NCBI RefSeq assembly: GCF_019511665.1
Contig: NZ_JAEUAW010000004.1
Coordinates: forward strand, 248,001 to 312,000
From: Microbacterium jejuense
GTDB lineage: Bacteria; Actinomycetota; Actinomycetes; Actinomycetales; Microbacteriaceae
Reading direction: 5' to 3'
DNA length: 64,000 bases
Shown: positions 57,450-64,000 of the stretch, in pieces
How the letters are laid out: the number at the start of each line of letters is the position of its first letter
How positions within the stretch are numbered: the first letter of the stretch is position 1
Notes under the pieces: model-generated
The model's database searches: none
Told to the model about the DNA's origin: nothing
What the model saw: the letters and a program-made list of their open reading frames with translations, nothing else
Program-made: the position numbers and the translations under genes

Positions 57450-58118
57450 ATGGCTGACCCCACCCCCGACACCTGGCGCCGCGTCGACGCCTACCTGACC
57501 GAGCTGCTGGTCGGTCACGATCCGGCGCTCGACCAGGCCGTCGAAGACCAGAACCAGGCCGGGCTGCCGGCGATCGAGGTCGCACCCGTCAACGGCAAGC
57601 TGCTGCACCTCGTCGCGCGCATGTCGGGTGCACGACGCGTGCTCGAGATCGGCACGCTGGGCGCGTACTCCACGATCTGGCTCGCACGCGCGCTGCCCGA
57701 GGACGGCCGCGTCGTGACGATCGAGGCCGAGCCCCGCAACGCCGACATCGCGCGTGCCAACCTCGACCGCGCGGGCGTCGGCGACCGCGTCGACATCCTG
57801 CTCGGGCGCGGCGCCGACGTGCTGCCGACGCTGGAGGGCGGCGAGAGCTTCGACCTCGTCTTCATCGACGCCGACAAGGAGTCCAACACGATCTACCTCG
57901 ACTGGGCGGCCCGGCTCGGGCACCCCGGCACCATCGTCATGGTCGACAACGCGGTGCGCGGTGGCGAGGTCGCCAACCCCGCCACCGAGAACCCCCAGAT
58001 CATCGGCGTGCAGCGGGGACTCGAGATGCTCGGCCGCGACCCGCGCTTCGACGCCACGGCGCTGCAGACCCTCGACGCGAAGGGCTACGACGGGATCGCC
58101 CTGGCCCTGGTCGTCTGA
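57450..58118 (+). CDS. class I SAM O-methyltransferase
   Basis: A 222-residue catechol/caffeoyl-CoA-type methyltransferase: SAM motif VLEIGTLGAYST (about 66-77), acidic ligand TIEAEP, metal site VFIDADKESN and VDNAV. Acceptors in this family are catechols or similar diols; the native one is unknown. Confidence 0.92.
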   Translation: MADPTPDTWRRVDAYLTELLVGHDPALDQAVEDQNQAGLPAIEVAPVNGKLLHLVARMSGARRVLEIGTLGAYSTIWLARALPEDGRVVTIEAEPRNADIARANLDRAGVGDRVDILLGRGADVLPTLEGGESFDLVFIDADKESNTIYLDWAARLGHPGTIVMVDNAVRGGEVANPATENPQIIGVQRGLEMLGRDPRFDATALQTLDAKGYDGIALALVV

Positions 58119-58125
58119 CGCCTCA

Positions 58126-59525
<1,400 letters not shown>

Positions 59526-59558
59526 CGCGCACAGAGTCTGCTGACGAGAGGGGGAGCC

Positions 59559-60113
59559 GTGGCCAGGACGACGGCTCCCCCTTCCCGTCCCATCCGCCGG
59601 CGCCCGGTGCCGGGCCGGCGCCCCGTCGACGTCCGGGGCTGGCTCGGCGGCATCCGCCTGTCGGGCTTCATGGCGATCATGCTGGGACTCGTGGTCCTCG
59701 CCGCGTTCGTCCTGGTGCCGACGATCGGCACGTACGTCGACCAGCGCCAGCAGATCGCCGCGCTCGAGGCCGCGGTGAAGCTCAGCCGCGAAGAGGTCGC
59801 CGACCTGAAGGCGCAGCGCGAGCGGTGGCAGGATCCCGCCTACATCACGACGCAGGCGCGCGAGCGGCTGTACTACGTCAAGCCGGGCGAGGTGGTCTAC
59901 CTCGTCGACAACGACCTGCCGCCCGAGCTGGCGCCGCAGGAACAGGCGCCCGTGAGCGACCAGGTCGAGGCCGCCGAGACCGACTGGATGTCGCAGCTCG
60001 TGCGCTCGGTCACCGAGGCAGGGCTCGCCCAGACGGTCGCGCCGATCACGTTCGGCGTGCCCGACGACACCTCCACCGACCCCGCACCCACGGGTGGCAC
60101 GCCCACCCCGTGA
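59559..60113 (+). CDS. FtsB/DivIC-type septum protein
   Basis: A 184-residue bitopic protein: basic Arg/Pro-rich cytosolic start, one helix (about 36-57), a short coiled coil (QQIAALEAAVKLSREEVADLKAQRER), the RLYYVKPGE motif of the family and a disordered acidic/Pro tail. It should join FtsQ and FtsL at the division septum. Follows eno as in other actinobacteria. Confidence 0.9.
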   Translation: MARTTAPPSRPIRRRPVPGRRPVDVRGWLGGIRLSGFMAIMLGLVVLAAFVLVPTIGTYVDQRQQIAALEAAVKLSREEVADLKAQRERWQDPAYITTQARERLYYVKPGEVVYLVDNDLPPELAPQEQAPVSDQVEAAETDWMSQLVRSVTEAGLAQTVAPITFGVPDDTSTDPAPTGGTPTP

Positions 60114-60171
60114 GTCGTCGCAGGCGGTCACGGTCCAGCCGCGTCCCAGGCGCCTTCGGTAGCCTGGAATC

Positions 60172-60687
60172 GTGACGACTCCGCCGTTCCCCCCTGTCAG
60201 CGACGCCGACCTCGCCGTGCTTCGCGAGCAGCTGGGGCGTCCCGCTCGTGGGGTCGTCGCCATCGCTGCGCGCTGCGTGTGCGGCAACCCGACCGTCGTG
60301 GCCACCTCGCCCCGGCTGCCCGACGGCTCGCCGTTCCCGACGTTCTACTACCTGACGCACCCCGCCGCGACCGCGGCGATGTCGACCCTCGAAGCCGACC
60401 ACGTCATGCGCGAGCTGTCGGAGGAGCTCGCCGACGACGAGGTGGCCCAGGCGTACCGGCGGGCGCACGAGGCGTACCTGCGCGACCGCGCCGCGTTCGG
60501 CGAGCCCGAAGAGATCGCCGGGATCTCGGCGGGCGGCATGCCCACGCGCGTCAAGTGCCTGCACGCCCTCGCCGGTCACGCGCTCGCCGCGGGGCCGGGC
60601 GTGAATCCGATCGGGGACCGCGCGCTGCAGCTGTCGTCGTGGTCGCCCGATCGCTGCGTGTGCGCCGAGCCGGGCGCGGCCGGATGA
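60172..60687 (+). CDS. DUF501-family protein
   Basis: A 171-residue cytosolic protein with the DUF501 core RCVCGNPTVVATSPRLPDG and FPTFYYLTHP, and Cys residues that could bind metal (CVCG; C-terminal CVCA). It is conserved next to eno and the septum gene in actinobacteria, function unknown. GTG 60172 follows TAGCCT (60160-60165) by 6 bases. Confidence 0.93.
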   Translation: MTTPPFPPVSDADLAVLREQLGRPARGVVAIAARCVCGNPTVVATSPRLPDGSPFPTFYYLTHPAATAAMSTLEADHVMRELSEELADDEVAQAYRRAHEAYLRDRAAFGEPEEIAGISAGGMPTRVKCLHALAGHALAAGPGVNPIGDRALQLSSWSPDRCVCAEPGAAG

Positions 60688-61982
60688 TCCGTCGCCTCCG
60701 GGGCGGTCTCGCCGCCGCTGCCATCGCCGTGACGCTCGTCGCGGGCGCGCCGGCGACGGCGCAGGCGGCGACGCCCGGAGGCTCCCCGCCGGCAGCTGCG
60801 GGTGAGGACCCGGTGCGCGCGGCGCAGTACTGGCTGAACGACTACGGCATCGCCGAGGCGTGGCAGACCACGCGCGGCGCCGGCGTCAAGATCGCGATCG
60901 TCGACACCGGCATCGGCCGGGGGTCGACCGAGTTCGACGGCGCGGTGAGCGCCGGCACCGACGTGTCGGGCGCCGGCTCGTCCGACGGCCGCACCCCGGT
61001 CGGGGCGGTCGACGCCGACCACGGCAGCTGGGTCGCGTCGCTGGCCGCGGGTCGCGGCACGGGCCCCGACACCGGGGTGATCGGCGTCGCGCCCGAGGCG
61101 CAGCTGCTGTCGGTCTCGGTCGGATTCGGGTCGTCGGCGACGCGGTCGTTCGCCGACCAGATCGTCGACGCGATCCACTGGTCTGTCGACAACGGCGCCG
61201 ACGTCATCAACATGTCGCTGACCACGAACGTGCCCGACTGGCCCGAGAGCTGGGACGAGGCGTTCCAGTACGCGTTCGACAACGACGTCGTGATCGTCGT
61301 GGCGGCCGGCAACCGGGGGAGCGGCACCACGAAGGTGGGCGCCCCGGCCACGATCCCCGGCGTGCTCACCGTCGGCGGTGTGGACCGCTCCGGCAAGGCG
61401 AGCGTCGACGCGTCGACACAGGGCATCACGATCGGCGTCTCGGCGCCCAGCGAAGAGCTCGTCGGCGTCTCGGCCGACGGGACCGTGGTCTCGTGGGACG
61501 GCACGAGCGGCGCGGCGCCGATCGTGGCGGGCATCGCCGCGCTGGTGCGGGCCGCGCATCCCGAGCTCGACGCCGACAACGTCATCAACCGCATCGTCAA
61601 GACCGCCCACGCGGTGGGCGCCGACCCCGCCGACAAGCTGCTGTACGGCTATGGACTCGTGGATGCCGCGGCCGCCGTGTCGGCGGAGGTCCCGAGCGTC
61701 GACGCCAACCCCATGGGCAGCCTCAAGGACTGGGTCCGGCTGTACCGGCGGGCGCAGTCGGAGCCTCTTCCGACGGAGCCTGAGCCCGTCGCCGAAGTGC
61801 CGCCGCTGCCCAAGGCCGACACGGTGACGCGCGCGTCCTCGCCGCTGCTGCCCGACCGCGACACCGTCCTGTACGGGACCCTGCCGCTCACGTTGCTCAC
61901 AGCGGCCGCTATACTGGTGGCGCTCGGCGTCACCGCTGCTGTCCGACGCATCCGATTGGCGTCCCCCACGCCGAGCCGCTGA
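60684..61982 (+). CDS. S8 serine peptidase, mycosin-like, membrane-anchored
   Basis: A 432-residue exported subtilase: signal peptide (about 1-29), catalytic Asp (AIVDTGIG, about 73), His (DADHGSWVASLAAG, about 113), oxyanion Asn (AAGNRG, about 210) and Ser (GTSGAAPIVAG, about 275), a Pro-rich linker and a C-terminal helix (about 393-414) with a basic tail. This is the mycosin layout, but no ESX/type VII genes are in the window. ATG overlaps the DUF501 stop (ATGA). Confidence 0.93.
   Translation: MIRRLRGGLAAAAIAVTLVAGAPATAQAATPGGSPPAAAGEDPVRAAQYWLNDYGIAEAWQTTRGAGVKIAIVDTGIGRGSTEFDGAVSAGTDVSGAGSSDGRTPVGAVDADHGSWVASLAAGRGTGPDTGVIGVAPEAQLLSVSVGFGSSATRSFADQIVDAIHWSVDNGADVINMSLTTNVPDWPESWDEAFQYAFDNDVVIVVAAGNRGSGTTKVGAPATIPGVLTVGGVDRSGKASVDASTQGITIGVSAPSEELVGVSADGTVVSWDGTSGAAPIVAGIAALVRAAHPELDADNVINRIVKTAHAVGADPADKLLYGYGLVDAAAAVSAEVPSVDANPMGSLKDWVRLYRRAQSEPLPTEPEPVAEVPPLPKADTVTRASSPLLPDRDTVLYGTLPLTLLTAAAILVALGVTAAVRRIRLASPTPSR
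61910..61915 (+). promoter_or_regulatory. ndh promoter -10 inside the subtilase gene
   Basis: TATACT is among the best -10 matches in the window and lies in the code for the peptidase C-terminal helix. It would start a transcript near 61922 with an 82-base leader for the NADH dehydrogenase gene. No clear -35 is seen. Confidence 0.45.
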
Positions 61983-62003
61983 CATCCAGGAGTAGTCCCC
62001 ACC

Positions 62004-63446
62004 GTGAGCAACACCGTGCCAAAGATCCTTATCGTCGGCGGCGGATACGCAGGCTTCTACACTGCGTGGAAGCTCGAGAAGCATCTTCGCAAGGGTGAGG
62101 CAGAGGTCACGATCGTCGACCCCCTGCCCTACATGACCTACCAGCCGTTCCTCCCCGAGGTGGCCGCCGGTTCGATCGAGGCGCGCCACGCGGTCGTGGC
62201 GCTGCGTCGCCACCTCAAGCGCACGAACGTCGTGGCCGCCAAGGTGACCGGCATCGATCACGCGCACAAGACGGCGACCATCACGCCCATCGCCGGCGAG
62301 CCCTACGAGTTCGAGTACGACCAGATCGTCGTGACGGCCGGTGCCGTCTCGCGTACGTTCCCGATCCCCGGCATCGCCGACAACGCGATCGGCCTCAAGA
62401 CGATCGAAGAGGCCGTCGCGATCCGCGACCGGCTGATGTCGAACTTCGACAAGGCGTCGACGCTTCCCCCCGGACCCGAGCGCGACCGCCTGCTGACGGT
62501 CGTCGTCGTGGGCGGCGGGTTCGCGGGCATCGAGGTCTTCGCCGAGCTCCGCTCGCTGGCGTCGTCGCTCGTCAAGAGCTACCCGCAGCTGACGTTCGAC
62601 GACACGCACTTCCACCTCATCGAGGCGATGGGGCGCATCATGCCCGAGGTGTCGCTCAAGACGAGCGAGTGGGTGCTGAAGAACCTCGCCAAGCGCGGCG
62701 CGTCCGTGCACCTCGACACGCAGGTGCAGGGTGCGGTGGACGGCAACGTCCAGCTGTCGACCGGCGAGGTCATCCCGACCGACCTGATCATATGGACGGC
62801 CGGCGTCATGGCGAACCCCACTGTCGTCCGCGGCGGCGACCTCCCCGTCGAGGAGCGCGGCCGCATCCGCACGCGCGCCGACCTGCGCGTGGGCACCGAG
62901 GATGAGTTCGTCGAGGGCGCCTGGGCCGCTGGTGACGTGTCTGCTGTCCCCGACCTGTCGGGCGGCGGCGTGGGCGGCTACTGCGTGCCCAACGCGCAGC
63001 ACGCGGTGCGCCAGGCGAAGCTCCTCGCGAAGAACCTGGTCGCCGTGCTGCGCGGCGAGCTTCCCCGTCAGTACTTCCACAAGAACCTCGGCGCGGTGGC
63101 GGGCCTGGGTCTGTGGGTCGGCGTGTTCCAGTCGGGCAACCTCGCCCTGAAGGGCTGGATCGCGTGGCTCGCGCACCGCGGCTACCACGGCCTGGCGATG
63201 CCGTCGTGGGAGCGCAAGTGGCGCGTGCTGTGGGGCTGGTGGAACAACTTCTGGCTCGGTCGCGACCTCGTCAACCTGTCGACGGTGCAGAACCCGCGCT
63301 ACGTCTTCGAAGAGTTCGCCGCCCGGCCGCGTCCGCCGCAGCCGGTCGAGGCGCCCGCCGAGCCGGCCGCGCCGGCCAAGAAGGCTCCCGTGCGCAAGGC
63401 TCCCGCGAAGAAGGCCGCCGACGCCGAGAAGGTCGCCGCCAACTGA
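62004..63446 (+). CDS. ndh: type II NADH dehydrogenase
   Basis: A 480-residue single-subunit NADH:quinone oxidoreductase. FAD motif GGGYAGF (13-19), NAD motif GGGFAGIE (about 170), the second FAD site WAAGDVSAVPD, and the C-terminal membrane-binding segment are present. The last 40 residues are a Lys/Ala/Pro-rich tail of unknown use. GTG 62004 with CAGGAG. Confidence 0.95.
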   Translation: MSNTVPKILIVGGGYAGFYTAWKLEKHLRKGEAEVTIVDPLPYMTYQPFLPEVAAGSIEARHAVVALRRHLKRTNVVAAKVTGIDHAHKTATITPIAGEPYEFEYDQIVVTAGAVSRTFPIPGIADNAIGLKTIEEAVAIRDRLMSNFDKASTLPPGPERDRLLTVVVVGGGFAGIEVFAELRSLASSLVKSYPQLTFDDTHFHLIEAMGRIMPEVSLKTSEWVLKNLAKRGASVHLDTQVQGAVDGNVQLSTGEVIPTDLIIWTAGVMANPTVVRGGDLPVEERGRIRTRADLRVGTEDEFVEGAWAAGDVSAVPDLSGGGVGGYCVPNAQHAVRQAKLLAKNLVAVLRGELPRQYFHKNLGAVAGLGLWVGVFQSGNLALKGWIAWLAHRGYHGLAMPSWERKWRVLWGWWNNFWLGRDLVNLSTVQNPRYVFEEFAARPRPPQPVEAPAEPAAPAKKAPVRKAPAKKAADAEKVAAN

Positions 63447-63451
63447 GCGTC

Positions 63452-63499
63452 CGCGAATGCCGCAGTCTCGTCTGAGAAGATGAGCCTGCGGCATTCGCG
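63452..63499 (+). terminator. ndh terminator
   Basis: A 14-bp perfect stem (63452-63465 with 63486-63499; CGCGAATGCCGCAG) around a 20-base loop that itself can fold, directly after the ndh stop and before the tRNA. Confidence 0.75.
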
Positions 63500-63515
63500 C
63501 ATCCGCGGACAGTGC

Positions 63516-63588
63516 GCCCCCGTAGCCCAATGGCAGAGGCAGGCGACTTAAAATCGCTTCAGTGTGGGTTCGAGTCCCACCGGGGGTA
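63516..63588 (+). tRNA. tRNA-Leu(TAA), type I shape
   Basis: A 73-base cloverleaf: acceptor GCCCCCG (63516-63522) with CGGGGGT (63581-63587) giving a G1-U72 wobble, discriminator A, anticodon stem GGCGA/TCGCT, loop CTTAAAA with anticodon TAA, T arm GTGGG-TTCGAGT-CCCAC. The variable region is only 5 bases (TCAGT), although tRNA-Leu normally has a long variable arm. CCA is not encoded. Confidence 0.8.
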
Positions 63589-63654
63589 CCGTCGAGACCA
63601 CTCGCGCTCACCGATTACCCGCGCTAACCTGGGGGAAAGCGCGAGGAGGCGGGG

Positions 63655-63804
63655 ATGGACGAGCAGAAGAGCGCTCCGCAGGAGGCTCCCAGGAGCGGCT
63701 GGCTGTGGAAGTTCGTCGCCCTGATCTCGGGGGCGCCGCCGATCGCCGTGTACGGGGCCGAAGAAGAGGTCGAGCAGGAGCGCGCCGACCGCCGCGCCGG
63801 CTGA
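63655..63804 (+). CDS. 49-residue hypothetical protein
   Basis: A short frame beginning MDEQKSAPQEAPRSGWLWKF, with one modest hydrophobic segment (about 16-34) and an acidic, then basic, end (EEEVEQERADRRAG). A TAACCT -10 (63625-63630) and GAGGAGG before the ATG give complete expression signals. Function unknown. Confidence 0.65.
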   Translation: MDEQKSAPQEAPRSGWLWKFVALISGAPPIAVYGAEEEVEQERADRRAG

Positions 63805-63884
63805 ACCGGAATCGCACGCGGAGCGCCCGGGATCATCGGGCGCGTCCGTCATCGGCAGGCGGGCCGGGGCTCTAGGCTGGAGCG

Positions 63885-63914
63885 ATGCGCGCGCACCCGA
63901 AGCGAGCCGTATGA
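63885..63914 (+). CDS. nine-residue leader peptide (uORF)
   Basis: ATG 63885 is 6 bases after TAGGCT (63873-63878), so the message begins on this codon. It encodes MRAHPKRAV and its stop TGA overlaps the ATG at 63911 (ATGA). It probably exists to bring ribosomes to the next gene. Confidence 0.5.
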   Translation: MRAHPKRAV

Positions 63915-64000
63915 GTCTCGATCTGCTGTCCACCCCCACGGCGACGAAGCCGTGGAGCCACTCCGCGTCCTACTGGGGCGCCATGAGTCATGCTCTCGCC
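63911..64000 (+). CDS. N-terminus of an unidentified protein (cut by window edge)
   Basis: Thirty codons are visible, starting MSLDLLSTPTATKPWSHSAS and continuing to the window end without a stop. The start overlaps the leader peptide stop. The PWSHSASYWGAMSHALA segment vaguely recalls actinobacterial alanine-racemase-fold amino acid deaminase/aldolases, but too little is present to assign it. Confidence 0.45.
   Translation, partial: MSLDLLSTPTATKPWSHSASYWGAMSHALA

Overview
The window is a gene-dense, high-GC stretch of an actinobacterial chromosome. Codons mostly end in G or C, GTG starts are frequent, many start codons sit directly after a -10 box (leaderless transcripts), and the 7-mer GGATGCC/GGCATCC recurs throughout. 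Gene content and the order rsmA - ispE - tRNA-Gln/glmU - prs - rplY - pth - mfd - mazG - eno - divIC/ftsB-like - DUF501 match the conserved actinobacterial backbone known from Mycobacterium. Codon style and accessory genes suggest Microbacteriaceae, most likely Microbacterium or a close relative; the genus is inference. I see no rRNA, CRISPR array, insertion sequence or prophage, and no stretch above 300 bases without a gene.

Layout. 1-2160: two MFS exporters/permeases (the first cut by the window edge). 2283-9344: rsmA, a cyclic-nucleotide-type phosphodiesterase, a Stealth-family sugar-phosphate transferase, an aldo/keto reductase coupled to ispE, and an Eis-like acetyltransferase. 9384-13136: an ABC-F ATPase followed by a small kinase/HAD/Nudix-like cluster. 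13281-15085: an SOS-boxed DUF222/HNH endonuclease gene and a MarR regulator. 15168-20525: tRNA-Gln, glmU, prs and a P-type cation ATPase. 20593-24084: a flavin-based extracytosolic electron-transfer module (FMN-binding lipoprotein, ApbE, MOSC protein, NqrB/RnfD-FNR fusion). 24071-28797: a sensor kinase/response regulator pair divergent from an FtsX-type permease and ATPase, with 11-bp-spaced repeats between them. 28818-33625: epimerase, BBE-type flavin oxidase, gnd, gntK and a 40-residue membrane protein. 33892-37917: rplY and pth, separated by a TetR-DUF6230-DUF6114-secreted protein module. 37944-48458: Pro-rich membrane protein, mfd, gdhA, a hexapeptide-repeat protein, ppc, nhaA with a structured leader. 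48413-58118: mazG (with an inserted repeat), hisS, an APC permease and several small accessory genes, including a GntR(YtrA)-CPBP-DUF1648 operon. 58245-64000: eno, septum protein, DUF501, a subtilase, NDH-2, an unusual tRNA-Leu(UAA) lacking a long variable arm, a 49-residue protein, and a leader peptide coupled to the gene that runs off the end.

How the parts work together: core functions are cell-wall precursor synthesis (glmU), nucleotide synthesis and hygiene (prs, mazG), translation (rsmA, rplY, pth, hisS, tRNAs), repair (mfd) and central carbon metabolism (gnd, gntK, ppc, eno, gdhA). Between them sit self-contained accessory cassettes, each with its own visible regulator or regulatory site. 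The most notable are the flavin electron-transfer module, the TetR-DUF6230/6114 module with twin operators, the nhaA leader RNA and the SOS-controlled HNH gene.
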